Shown: positions 44,101 to 54,079 of the stretch, in pieces
Layout of the letters: every line of letters starts with the position of its first letter
Position numbering within the stretch: the stretch's first letter is position 1
DNA from: Dactylorhiza incarnata
Taxonomy: Eukaryota; Streptophyta; Magnoliopsida; Asparagales; Orchidaceae
Direction of reading: 5' to 3'
NCBI GenBank assembly: GCA_033032865.1
Contig: JAWHQI010000229.1
Location: forward strand, 62,001-126,000
DNA: 64,000 bases
Notes under the pieces: generated by a model
The model's input: only the letters and a program-made list of their open reading frames with translations
What the model was told of the DNA's origin: nothing
Database searches by the model: none
Translations under genes and position numbers: made by a program

Positions 44101-46382
44101 GCCTTGCGTTCGTCAGGCGCGCGCCTGCGCCTTGAGCCTTGCGCCTAGGCTCCAAGACCCCTTTGCGCCTTGGTGCGCCTTGCGCCTTTAATAACTAAGT
44201 TGCCAGCATCATATAGGAGTCACCTACTTGAGCAATTATTTACCTTCAGCAAGGATCCATGACCATCGCTGAGTATATGAATAGTTTTGACGAGTTGGTA
44301 GTGATGAGCGACATCCAAGAGGAGCCAACTATAACCATTGCTGATTTCGGTCTGGACTTCGGTCTGGACTTCGATCTGGACTTCGGTCTGGACTTCGGTC
44401 TGCGAACTATGCAATACTAAGCGGTCATCAGTTACAGTCTGTCGAGCTGTCATTTAAGCTCACCCTTCATTACGAGCAGTCCATGGGATCCACGACGTAG
44501 TCGAGTAGATCCACACCATGATCAACCCTCCATGAGTCCTCCCCAGCCCGAGGTCACCACCTTGCCTACTCACACCCCCAGGCACGAAAGACGTGACTAC
44601 TGATGCAGAGTTATCCCACTCTAGTGAGATTCATTGTCTGATGAGTGTTCTGCCACTTGACGATGAGATTGAGTCTGACACATACCCTAGGGTCTCAAAC
44701 GAGAGTGAGCACTAGTGACCCGGTGATCTTATAGTGATGTGCCCTCCCTCAACCCCCTACATTGACCTGCTAATACCCCAGTCATTGACTCGTCTTTGAG
44801 TGTGTGTTCATCGATGTTTCTCCTTAGCGTAGTGGCGAATCATGCCCTAATTGAAATTCATGAGCATAGTACTGACTTAGTAGTGGCCGTCTCTTTTGCT
44901 CTTGAGGACTCTACTATTTTCGATGAGACTCATCTCAAGGATCATCCTGCTACGAATGAATTCTTTAATGAGCCCCACATTGAGTCCCCCGGGTGAGCCA
45001 CTCGATGGTTCTTTCTTTCTAGGAAACATTGCCTTAGTGTGAATGTCTTGGATGTGAGCGATCGTCGCATCTGCGTCCCTGCGATGAATTTTTGTATCTA
45101 CTGCCTGGTGAGCTTCCTGACAAATTACATCCTCTCGGAGATATTTTGCATGTCATGCACTCATATTGTTTTATCGACGTCTCATGTTGTCATTTGTGTG
45201 TTCATCACACACTTGATGAGTATTTTTATACCCCGCCGAAGGTACCCCCGGATAAACCACCCATCTTTAGGAATTTCCGCCGCTACGTAGAGTCTGCATG
45301 TAGTGAGTCTGTTGAGTTCGTCATTCGCCATTTGCATCTAGGGTTAGAACATCACACATCCGTCACTTATAGATTAGTCCTGCATCAATCATGATGGCTA
45401 TTGTATTCTGAAAAGAGTTTATTATGATCACCATGCTGAGCTAACTAGGATCATACTTGATATCTACTGTCAAACTTGAAGGAATCTTTTCACTTTCTTT
45501 TAACTGAGGTATGCTCCCAACTGCTTGGGTTGACTATAAGTTTTCAATCTTTTAACTTTCTTTTAATAAAATTATGTCTACTTTATGTATTTTTCTGTTG
45601 AGAACTAAATAAAATAGTTATAGTATGATGGTAGTCTCAATGTGGAGTATACTGTAGTGTTTTAAAATTAGTTTCATCTAAATAAATGCTATGCTCAATT
45701 AAGCTACATCCTGTGTTGATATTTTGTTATCCTATGTTTTTTGACTAAAGATGGCCGTGTCCATCTATGTAGTTTGATTTATTTTCTTATTGGAGTTTAA
45801 AGCCCTTTTTATGCTTGCAGGTGTTGTGACAGAAAGGATTCAAGAGGCCCATCAAAATAGTCATGCTCCAATGATGTTACTTTTCCCAGGTCTAATTCAG
45901 TATCTTATATACCTAGATATTATTTTTTCCCTGAAATTGTGTCCTATTTAAAGTGTTTTCAGATTAATTGCAAAATATGTCCATCACATGTACAAGCTTC
46001 TCAAGTTACTTTATAATCAACGTTTTCCTTGATATAGAAGTTTCTCAATACTATTCTGCCGCAAAGCATGTTTTATGTGTTTCATATCTAGATTGCATTG
46101 TCCATTTGAGTGATGTGTACCTACAGGAAATCAGTTTAAAAATAATGAACTCTCTTGTTTTGTTGTTAGAAGTTAATATGCTTTTTGTGTTTTAATGTGT
46201 ATGTATTTTGTACTCTATCATCTGCCAATAACCTTCTTGTTACTGCAGAGGGTACTACCACAAATGGTGACTATCTTCTTCCATTTAAAACAGGTGCCTT
46301 TCTAGCCAAAGTGCCAGTTCTTCCAGTAGTTCTAAGATACCCTTATAAAAGGTTCAGTCCAGCATGGGATTCCATTTCTGGG
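35023..46382 (+). CDS. LPEAT1: LPEAT1-like lysophospholipid acyltransferase, partial, five exons
   Basis: This host gene encodes a membrane acyltransferase that transfers acyl-CoA chains to lysophosphatidylethanolamine and related lysophospholipids, probably at the ER. Exons 35023-35142, 35287-35324, 35404-35468, 45821-45889 and 46249-46382 join in one frame, with phases 0, 2, 1, 1, 0 and GT/AG borders. All four acyltransferase motifs are present: NHVSYLD (HX4D catalysis), GCVYVQR, FPEGTT (split by an intron) and VPVLPVV. The long intron of 10,352 bp is filled with transposons. The N-terminal membrane region and C-terminus were not found, so exons lie outside the window or are lost. The symbol rests on my recollection of the plant LPEAT1 family; PLSC-domain relatives are the alternative. 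Confidence 0.87.
35287..35324 (+). CDS. LPEAT1: Acyltransferase mini-exon (38 bp)
   Basis: Encodes RSVARLPLVGII plus two bases of the next codon. The acceptor CGGCCGAAG is pyrimidine-poor but gives the expected continuation after VAK. The donor is CAG|GTTAAT. Confidence 0.85.
35404..35468 (+). CDS. LPEAT1: Acyltransferase exon with motif II
   Basis: Acceptor TTTGCAG. Encodes KCLGCVYVQRESKASDFKG. The GCVYVQR stretch fits acyltransferase motif II (G-x-x-F/Y-x-x-R), which binds the lysophospholipid phosphate. Donor TCAG|GTATT opens the 10.35-kb intron. Confidence 0.92.
36045..37057. mobile_element. hAT-like non-autonomous element rich in GAACCG
   Basis: A 1,013-bp element in the big intron, flanked by perfect 8-bp duplications CCTACAAC (36037-36044 and 37058-37065). 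The ends are TATAGCTGTCAC and the complement of GTGACAGCTCTA. Both subterminal regions are dense in GGAACC/CGGTTC words, including five tandem GGAACC units near 36195-36230. The middle is AT-rich with no transposase. An 8-bp TSD and short TIRs point to the hAT superfamily. Confidence 0.88.
37066..37879 (+). other. Intronic sequence, nothing recognised
   Basis: Mixed AT-rich and C-rich sequence between two insertions. Chance frames at 37293-37592 and 37640-37897 show no motif. The C-rich stretch continues seamlessly past the solo LTR at 40235, as expected for an insertion. Confidence 0.5.
37880..40229 (-). mobile_element. Solo LTR of the Tekay-like family (2350 bp)
   Basis: Plus-strand ends are TGTAACACCCC and GGGTGTTACA, with flanking CAGTA at 37875-37879 and 40230-40234. 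The sequence is related to the LTRs at 10514-25225 and 50268-51780 in the same plus-strand sense, so it is in minus orientation relative to its family. A solo LTR forms by recombination between the two LTRs of a full element. It lies in the acyltransferase intron. Confidence 0.9.
40360..41855 (-). mobile_element. Solo LTR of the TGATG...CATCA family (1496 bp)
   Basis: Plus-strand ends are CGATGCATAC (first base mutated from T) and GGTTGCATCA, flanked by CTCAC (40355-40359 and 41856-41860). The 3' third matches 56340-56566 and 59580-59812, for example GTCACGCCAATAA, so it belongs to the same family as the element at 55725-59812. Only 125 bp separate it from the Tekay solo LTR. Confidence 0.85.
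41880..42455. mobile_element. hAT-like GCGCC-rich miniature element, copy 1
   Basis: 576 bp, flanked by GCACCCGC and GCACCCGT (41872-41879 and 42456-42463). The termini are CTATATTATCAAGGCGC and the complement of GCGCCTTTGATAACTTAG. Inside each end are many GCGCC/GGCGC words. The middle holds repeated AATTCACTGATTTTCAGTG inverted motifs. No coding capacity. Confidence 0.85.
42456..43185 (+). other. Intronic sequence, nothing recognised
   Basis: C-rich then AT-rich sequence. It may be the leader or LTR remnant of the gag relic that follows, but no boundary is visible. Confidence 0.4.
43718..44199. mobile_element. hAT-like GCGCC-rich miniature element, copy 2
   Basis: 482 bp, flanked by perfect 8-bp TSDs TTGCCAGC (43710-43717 and 44200-44207). 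The termini are CACCTTGTTAAAGGCGC and the complement of GCGCCTTTAATAACTAAG. Its removal restores a continuous gag reading frame, which independently confirms the boundaries. Confidence 0.9.
44349..44402. repeat. 12-bp tandem repeat in the gag relic
   Basis: Four and a half copies of GGTCTGGACTTC. Being a multiple of three, it adds a repeated Gly-Leu-Asp-Phe peptide without breaking the frame. Confidence 0.9.
45821..45889 (+). CDS. LPEAT1: Acyltransferase exon after the giant intron
   Basis: Acceptor ATGCTTGCAG. Encodes VVTERIQEAHQNSHAPMMLL followed by FP. The donor CCCAG|GTCTAA splits the EGT codon so that Glu of motif III is completed by the next exon. Confidence 0.92.
46249..46382 (+). CDS. 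LPEAT1: Acyltransferase exon with motifs III and IV
   Basis: Acceptor TTACTGCAG. Begins by completing Glu, then GTTTNGDYLLPFKTGAFLA (motif III, substrate binding) and VPVLPVVLRYPYKRF (motif IV). Donor GGG|GTAAGA is near-consensus. The next exon was not found before 64000. Confidence 0.92.
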
Positions 46383-46839
46383 GTAAGAAATCTTTATTCT
46401 ATTTATTTTTTGTAGCATTTCACCTTTTTTGTTATGTTTCTCTGACTGATACTTGATTTGCAAGTTCTCCCTTAAATGGTCGAAATTTTGTCACAGAAAT
46501 GATTGTATAAGAATAGAACTTGCAGGACTAGTCGTGTTCTCCAGACATAGAAATATTGCAGTAATGTTTGCTTGGTGAAACTTCATGTTCCTGAAATGGC
46601 TTGTGTGAGAACGTGCAGAAAAAATGTAACTATATTATTACTTCATATATTGAAACATATAAGAACATGTACACTTATTTATAGTCACGAAGACTGACAT
46701 CACAACTCTTATTTACAACCTGAGACTAATCTATGCAAGATAAATAAGACTCATAATGGGCCATTATAAGCGGGCTTTTGTATGGAGCTTCTATGCATCT
46801 CTTTTCTTCTAATACTTCCCCGCAAGTTGGAGCATACAT

Positions 46840-47810
46840 ATCATAGGCTCAAACTTGGAAATAAACAGACAATAAGGTGACTGAGGCAAGGCCTTTGTGA
46901 TGATATCAGAGAGTTGGTCTGCATCTGGAACATGTTGGAGATCAATTTTGCAGACCTGATTTTTTTCTCTAATGAAGTGACAATCTACTTCAATGTGTTT
47001 GGTTTGTTAATGAAATACTAGATTTTTTGTTATATGTGGGTAGCAACTTTACTATCGTAGTATAGGACTGTGAGGATGTAAGAGATACACTTAAGATCAG
47101 TAAGGAGACTCTCTAGCCAAGTAAGCTAGGAAATAACATAATTCATCAAACGATACTCAACTTTAGCAGATGATCGTGTCACAATCGTTTGTTTCCTGCT
47201 CCGCCAAGTGACCAGATGCTCTCTAAATTATGTCGCTTAGACCGACAATCATCAATGGAGCCTGCATAATCTGCATCGGAGTAGACAATCAGTGAGTGAG
47301 AAGATGAAATCTTCTACACAAGTCCTTAAATTGGAGCGTTCTTTATATCGAAGGGTCGCTTAATTGCATGAAGGTTGGATGGACGAGGAGCATGCATGTA
47401 CCAGCTAATCACTCCAACATCGAATGAGATATCTGACCGAGTTACAGCCAGGTAAATAAGCTTGTCGCCCCGTCGACAATAATACTCCAAATTAGGTAGG
47501 AGAGGATCACAATTGTACTCGTGAACACAGAGTTTGTGATTTGCATCCATGAATATTTCAGCTGACTTACACTTAAGTATCTGACATCTTGTAGAAGATT
47601 TGTACAATACTTCTGTTGAGATAATACTAGCTCATCATGCCGTCGAGCTACCTCAATACCTAAAAAATATCAGAGATACCTTAAATCTTTGGTATGGAAG
47701 GGGCCAAGTATTTCTTGATCATGGAGATACCATTCTGATCATCGCTCGTGATTATGATATCGTCAACATACACAAAAGAGAATCATAGTACCCTTTTGCG
47801 ACGATGTGTA
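46840..47810 (-). pseudogene. Copia RT C-terminus and RNase H
   Basis: The minus strand shows the catalytic YVDD context (VYVDDIIIT near 47770) and GDKLIYLAVTRSDISFDVGV (near 47440). Then come the RNase H signatures, a broken AEVEYRLMN and TKHIEVDCHFIREK (near 46970-47010). Frameshifts and stops are frequent. These are the standard copia pol domains for cDNA synthesis. Confidence 0.8.
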
Positions 47811-47844
47811 AATAAGAAGTCCACTAAGCTCAAAATGAAACCAA

Positions 47845-49084
47845 ATGTCTGAACCAATTTGGATTCATGCCTCAACGAGATCTGTAATAGAAAGAAGAGT
47901 AAGACGGGAGATTAGCATCTCAGAGAATAAATTTGGATTCATGCCAGGGCAGTCGACCATAGAAGCTATACATCTCTTGAGGAGACTTATTGACAACTAT
48001 CGAGAAAAATACAAGATTTGCATATGCTGTTTATCGATCTTGAGAAGGCTTATGTAGGGTTCCAAGAGAGATTTTATGGAGAGTCTTAGAAAAGAAAGGT
48101 GTAAATGTATCATACATTGACATAATCAAAGATATGTATACAAATTCAGTGACGAGGGTGAGGACATCTGGAGGATTAACACAGGAATTTTCTATCACTG
48201 TTGGCTTACATCAAGGTTCAGCTTTAAGTTCTTATCTCTTTACCCTTATCTTAGATGAGCTCACCAGACATATCCAACAAGCAATACCTTGGTGTTTATT
48301 GTTTGCGGATGATGTCATTTTGGTCGATGAGATGCGCGAGGGTTTAAACATGAAACTTGAATCTTGGCCAGACATTTTAGAAAAGAAGGGTTTTAGGATG
48401 AGCAGGGCATAGACGGAGTATATGAAGCTTAAATTTAGCAGTGCAAGAAGGACGGATGACTTCATTATTAAGTTGGATGATCAAGATATTTCCCGCAGTG
48501 AGTGCTTTAAATATCTTGGATCGATAGTTCAAAAAGATGGAGGTGTTGATAAAGATGTGATACATAGAATCCAAGCAGGTTGGTTGAAGTGGAGAGACGT
48601 GTCAGGGATCTTATGTGATTGTAAAGTACCATTAAAACTTAAAGGCAAGGTTTACCATACTGCAATTAGACCAGCGATGCTCTATGGTTCTGAGTGTTGG
48701 GCAGTGAATTGTGTACATGAGCAAAAAATGGGAGTTGCGGAGATGAGAATGCTTAGGTGGATGTGTGGACGCACGAGACTGGATAAAGTTAGGAATGAAT
48801 GTATCAGGGATAAGACAGGAGTTGCACCAATTGCAGAGAAGATGCGAGAAGCTCGACTAAGATGGTTTGGACACGTACAAAGGAGATCATTAGAGGCACT
48901 TGTTAGGCGTTGTGAGAGTTTATTCACTAGGCATGTTAAATGGGGGAGGGGTAGACCAATAAAGACTTGGAATGAGACTATAAGGAAAGACATGATGTAC
49001 TTATGCATTATTGAGATTATGACTAAAGATTGGGCACAATGGCGACAAAGGATCTATATAGCCAACCCCACTATAGTGGAATAA
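47845..49084 (+). pseudogene. RTE-type LINE reverse transcriptase fragment
   Basis: Plus-strand frames 47845-48057, 48134-48412 and 48422-49084 form most of a non-LTR RT. FGFMPGQSTIEAIHLLRRL starts it, followed by IDLEKAY in a shifted frame, [19 protein letters not shown], the catalytic FADD ([12 protein letters not shown] near 48310) and a C-terminus ending with MLRWMCGRTRLDKVRNE, LRWFGHVQRR and GRGRPIKTWNE. The endonuclease and 5' part are absent. One stop (48410) and one frameshift near 48050 break it. The last frame (220 residues) is intact. Copia sequence flanks both sides. Confidence 0.9.
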
Positions 49085-49089
49085 AGGCT

Positions 49090-50070
49090 TGAGTGTTGTC
49101 ATACAAGAGACTCCCGCGTGATCTCATATCCAGGAGGTTGCTGCATGTAAATAGTCTTAGTCATATTTTCATTAAGAAATGAAAATATCAAGTTGATGCA
49201 ACTGCCAGTGGTGAGGGACTGCCAAAGAGATCAATACCCTCACAGTATTAAGTTTGGTCACTTGAGAGAACATTTTTCATAGTCAATATCATATTGTTTA
49301 GTAAACCCATGAGCCACTTATAAGCGCTAAACTGACCCATTTGGGCATTTTTTATCCATGAACACTCATTTACATCCAACTTGGGACCGTCGAGGAGGAA
49401 GGGACACGAAGTTCCAAGCCCTGTTTGCTCATTGGGCCTTCATTTTGTCTGCCACCACGGATACTGGAGTGCCTCCTGTACAGAAGAATTGGTGGAAATA
49501 GAAGACAATGAACACAAACCTTTTAAGTTCAGGAGATAATCAGTGAAAGGAGACATAATTAGAAAGCTAGTGGGCAGTAGATGAGTTGTGTCCTTGTGGA
49601 GAGTTGTGGGTGGATCAATTGGAACAGTTGCGTCATTAGTAGAGGGCGACTGGTTCGGGGCATTCTAGTGAGTACGAAGACAAGTATACACGTTTAATGG
49701 AGGAGGTGTCAGTATCACAGTGGTCGGTGGACAAGACCCCCCGTGTCAATCGACTGAAGTGATGTAACAGAGATCTGAGGAGGGTAGATTAAGAACGTAG
49801 ATCCCGTTCGATAGTGTCCCACTGTCCCATATGATACTCTGCGTCCGACGTTCTTACATCTCAAAGGAAGAGGAAAAAGTTACTGAGCAGTCATAATCGT
49901 GAGTAAGACGACTAACAAAGAGAAGATTAAATTGTGAACCGGAAACATGAAGCACAAAGCTTAGAGAAATAGCGGAGGTAAGTGATGTCTTTAGATCCGT
50001 TAACTAGATTGAGTTCCCCATTGGCAACAATAATAATCTTGAGACAAACAATGCCTATGTACCGCAAGGG
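49090..50070 (-). pseudogene. Copia RT N-terminus and protease/preintegrase remnants
   Basis: The minus strand near 49390-49140 reads VGCK-VF, GFTKQYDIDYE and MQQPPGYE, the start of copia RT that should precede the piece at 47800. Near 49980-49760 it reads LHVSGSQFNLLFVSRLTH and SGTLSNGIYVL, the end of protease and the preintegrase domain. The integrase between them is missing or unreadable. Confidence 0.65.
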
Positions 50071-50093
50071 TTTCTGCGGAGTATTGTGATTAG

Positions 50094-50267
50094 TGTCCAC
50101 GTTGGGGCGTCACGTACCAACGTCGCGCAAGACACCTCAAGGAATGAGTCCACATCACTAGTATTTTATTTTCGTACATTTTTATCTTCGCATTTCGATT
50201 TTGAACCTTATATGATGTTAAGCCCACTGAGGGGGCTTTTTGGGGAACTTAATGTTGTTGCATTTGT
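50094..50267 (+). mobile_element. Fragment of an LTR-like repeat shared with 61664-61840
   Basis: GTTGGGGCGTCAC and GCGCAAGACA, ATATGATGTTAAG and TTTTGGGGAACTTAATG are shared with 61664-61840. Here the repeat is cut by the Tekay-type LTR at 50268. At 61.8 kb the same sequence continues with CCCACCCCGATATAGG. Confidence 0.65.
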
Positions 50268-51780
50268 TGTAACACTCGTACGTAGTTTAACATCAATTCA
50301 TATGCCCTGCCAACACTTGTGATTTGAAGCAAACTAAACAACAATATAAAAATCAGTACGTAACAGGTAATTATCTAAAGTATACCGCGCAATATTTACA
50401 AAAATTAGAGTTAAGGCTAAAGAAATATCTCAAAATCCGATTCACAAAGCCAACTAGAATTAAAATGAGCAAATAGTCTGAAATATTGAAATTGCAAAAC
50501 GTATGATACATTTGATTTCATAATTAAACAATACAACAATGCTTAAAGGAAAAACAAACTAAAAGCAGACATCCTCAGGAGCTTATCCTAGGAGTATTTC
50601 CCCACCTGTGACCCCTGAAAAGAAATGTCCGAAGACGGGGGCCAGCCAAACTGGGGAGTAAGAAAAAATATCTCTCCTAATGACACTAAAAATAACTTGA
50701 ATGAAAATATGCGTGCATGCTTTTTAAATAATATTTTATACTAAAGGAAAGTGTACTGTAATTTTATGCATGCTTTTCTATAAAACTACTTGAGCAATAA
50801 ATGTTTGTTTTATTATGTGATCTTAAACTGAATTTTCTTTCAAATTTTGAAATTATTAACTATAGGAATTCTAAATTTTGGCTTGCATTTGGAATTGAGA
50901 TGTCTTATATCTTCTTTTCTTCTCATTCTTAATTAAGTAGATTCTTGTGCACATTCTAGCGATTCGAGCCCCTGCTAGCGAACATAAGTGTTCTAGTGTC
51001 TCTCGGTCACGGACATAGACTTGTATATACTAATATTTTATATGAGGTGTCGACTCCGCAACTTGAGGCTCATATGGTCTGTTAAGCCCTATGAGTAAGA
51101 TAGTGTGTATCTGTCTATCACGAGAGGAAACCTCGATCGTGCCTCCTCATTATCTTCTATTAGTGTTTCATTAATCCTTTAACCTTATGTTAGGGATGAT
51201 GTGATTACTCTTAGGCTCATAGGGAAAACTCACATATGAGTACAATCTAAAACTACGAATTTCATCTTGTTTTCGTCTTATGACCTGTCTTAGTATTAAC
51301 AATATCAACATGATGAATTAACTATGTTGTGAGGCTAAATTTTTTGCGTTCATAACATTCATATATTTTACTAGTGATTGTATAGAAATTTCATACGAAG
51401 TTTCTTACGTCTTAATTCATATTAAGCATATCATTATAACAAGATGATTAAACTAAACTTTTTTTTTTTGCTTTTATACATGAGGTAGTTTTTCATCATT
51501 TCAAGTGGCCCTTTAATTCTTCTTAATATAACATAAGTGCATTGACATATTAATATACATAATTTACATGATATGTCTAATTAAAAGGGATCAAATTTCT
51601 TACCTCGGCGAGGGGGCATTTATAAACGCGACGCGACGGCATGATTTCTTATAAGATTATTCTGAATGCATGAATTGCTCTCCGATTACCAACATGGCTT
51701 ACTTTCCCAAATCTCCTCAAGGACCTTAAAGGGGACAAATTAAACATATATTTATTTCTCCTAAAATTCTAGAAATTCTA
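50268..51780 (-). mobile_element. Truncated Tekay-like LTR
   Basis: Begins TGTAACACTCG and follows the solo LTR at 37880 block by block: GCTAGCGAACATAAG near 50970, CTTGAGGCTCATATGG near 51062, and TTTCTTACCTCGG near 51597. Similarity is lost near 51780, so the U3 end is absent. Confidence 0.75.
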
Positions 51781-52076
51781 TTTCACAAGGAAGGAGAATG
51801 ACCATTGAGAAGAAAGACTCGGGATAGAGGAGGAACCTCACCTTGCCCTAAGCCCAAACGAAGAGACAATTGTTGTTTGCCGATGATGGAAGAGTTGTCC
51901 GCCTTTCCAAGCCAAAATGCGGAAAATGTTTCACACATGAAAGAACGAAATGAAAGGGGAAGTGAATCAAAGGACAAGAACACAAGAAAACAACTTCTTT
52001 ATCAGTGGTGGTGTACAACCCCGTATTCGCCGAGTAGGTCCCCCAAACCCAAAAGGGGCCAGAAGGAGAGAGAGAA
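51781..52076. other. Junction region, nothing recognised
   Basis: Sequence between the truncated LTR and the Tat gag. Chance frames only. Confidence 0.4.
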
Positions 52077-53993
52077 ATGGGGCAAACAAGCATTCGCTTA
52101 GACCAGGGAGGGCGGCGGAAGCAGATTGGCGAGAATGCCCCGGGTCAGCGGCTTGGGAAGGAGGTAGCGGCGGAAGCAAGCGCGCGAGATCTCCCCGGGC
52201 GGCAGCTGTTCAGCTGCCCGGCGAGTGCGGAGTTGTGCGAGCCGGCTCCGCGCGAGAGGACCACTCGCCAAGCAGGGGAAGAGAGCCCCTTCTGTGAGCT
52301 GATCCTCTCAGCCCCGGTGCCAGAGGGGTTCGGCCGGAGATGTCTTACTATACCGGCAAGGATGACCCATTCCTTCACCTGCAGTGGTTCGAGGACATGG
52401 TCTCAATCCTCCCAATGTCAGATGCCTTCCAGTGTCGGCTCTTTTGCCACCACTCTGAAGGAGAAGGTGAGGGACTGGTTCCACCAGCTTCCCGTGGGTT
52501 CCATTTACGCCTTCGAGGACTTGCGTTGGAGCTTCAGGTTGCGTTTCTCGACGTCAAAGAAGAGGAAGAAGGATGCAGAGGTGCTTTTCATGATCAAGCA
52601 AGGTCCGGGGGAGTCGTTGACCCATTATGTGGATAGGTTCCAAGAAGAGGTCCTGCAAGTCCAGGAGGTGCCTGGGTTCACCCTCCAGCTAGCCTTTATA
52701 GTGGGACTGCGGGAGGGATTCTTCAAAATGGACCTGAAGCGAAAGGCCCCTCTATCTTTCGAGGAGCTGATGGAGCGGGCGGCGGAAGAGATCGAGGGAG
52801 AGGCCGCCAACCCCGAGTTTGCAAAAAGGTTGGCGAGGTTGAGCGAGCCAGAGGTAAGAAACCAGGAGGGAAGAAGAAGGGAGGAACTCAGAGGTCAGGG
52901 GTTTCGGGGGCAGCAGCGGGATTGGGGGTATCAGGAGCCCAATAACCGGCTGGCTTGGAGGCCCCAGGAAGGACCGGCGAGAGGTTAGGAAAGAGATCAC
53001 CAACAAAGGGGGGAGGGGAGGGTCAATCATCCGGGATGGAGGCATGGTCCCAGACCACCTCACCCCCCTCGAGAGCAAGCCATGGCGGTAGGCCGAGGAA
53101 GAGGAAGAGGAGGAAGAGGGGGCAGGGTGGCGTTGCCCTATTGTGACTTCCATCAGGAAGAAGGTCACGTGACGGCCACCTGCCCGGAGTTTCTGGAGGT
53201 AAGGGGAAGAGGCCAGCCGCAGCAGTGGCCATGTAAGAATCAAAGAAGTGCTACCCGAAGACGAGGAAGATAGATGCGAAGACAGGACGGACGTAGGTAC
53301 CAGGGGAGGGGTCTGAGTGATCCATGGTGGGGTGGGAATATGGCGACCCGCAAGAGGAGCTTCCAGGCGATGTTCAGGAGGAGCGTCACGTCTACCTCCC
53401 AGACCCCACCCCCTTCGGAGAAGCTCACCTTCTCAGCAGAGGATATGCCGGACTTCGAAGACCCGTTTTGTGACGCCTTGGTGATCCAGGCGGCGATCGA
53501 AAATTTCACGGTCTCCCGAATCTTGGTCGACAACGGAAGCTCCGTGAATGTGGTTTTCAAGAAAGCCTTTGACGCGTTGGAAGTGGAGGCGAAGAGGGTG
53601 CTAGCCTCACATGGACCCTTGTTTGGGTTTTCAGGGGAGAGGAAAGAGGTTGAGGGAGGAGTCGGCCTCCAGGTGACATTGGGAGGGGTCCCCAGGAACT
53701 GCGGATTCGTCATTGTTGACGCACCAAGCAGCTACAAGGCCATATTCGGACGCCCTCTCATCAGCACCTTCCGGTGCGTTCCATCGTCCTTCCACCAGTG
53801 CTTGAAGTTCCGCACTGGAGGAGTACAGGTCCGAATCCGGGGGGATGCAAAGGTGGCGAGGCAGTGTTATGTGACTGCCGTCAACACTATCTCTTGGATA
53901 GCGGAGGCTGAAAAGGTGGATAGAGAGATGAAGGGACCGGAGGGGCCAGGTGGAGAAAGGAAGGAAGGAGAAAGAGAGAGCGGCATCCCGCCT
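52077..53993 (+). pseudogene. Second Tat-lineage gag-protease fragment, plus strand
   Basis: The frame 52077-52988 carries capsid sequence, with an N-terminal frameshift near 52440; the displaced piece 52340-52440 reads DDPFLHLQWFEDMVSILPM. VRDWFHQLPVGSIYAFEDL and TLQLAFIVGLREGFF match the Tat gag at 7-8 kb. After a stop at 52986, a CCHC-like knuckle (CDFHQEEGHVTATC) lies near 53143-53185. The protease frame from 53274 has ILVDNGSSVN (near 53520) and GFVIVDAPSSYKAIFGRPL. The fragment ends near 53993, with no pol or LTR. Confidence 0.87.
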
Positions 53994-54079
53994 CCTCTAA
54001 CCCTGCTTACAACTCCGACAACCCAAAACATCGCCGATCTCTTGCCCACCCCCGCCCGTGATCTCCTTCCACCAGCTAC

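Larger units (their letters stand above)
43186..45420 (+). pseudogene. Ty3/gypsy gag relic inside the acyltransferase intron
   Basis: An initial frame (43240-43530) starts MASYYHHLSRLSVRRKSDY. After frame breaks, a capsid-like core is readable: WVEMKC before the hAT-like insertion at 43718, then after it SYRSHLLEQLF and MTIAEYMNSFDELVVMSD (about 44210-44310). Removing the insertion and one TSD copy joins the two sides in frame. A Pro-rich tail follows. The stretch 44796-45394 has short frames of unknown identity. No zinc knuckle, protease or pol was found. The lineage is uncertain. Confidence 0.6.
46620..50090 (-). mobile_element. Ty1/copia element with a LINE fragment in its RT
   Basis: On the minus strand, from 50060 down: the end of protease and preintegrase region (SGSQFNLLFVSRLTHDYDCSVTF), a gap where integrase is missing, RT N-terminal pieces (49400-49100), RT C-terminal and RNase H (47800-46840), and a 3' LTR near 46814-46620. 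The LTR shares AAGAGATGCATAGAAGC-type sequence with 62255-62390. No 5' LTR or TSD was found. It lies beyond acyltransferase exon five, probably in the next intron. Confidence 0.75.
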
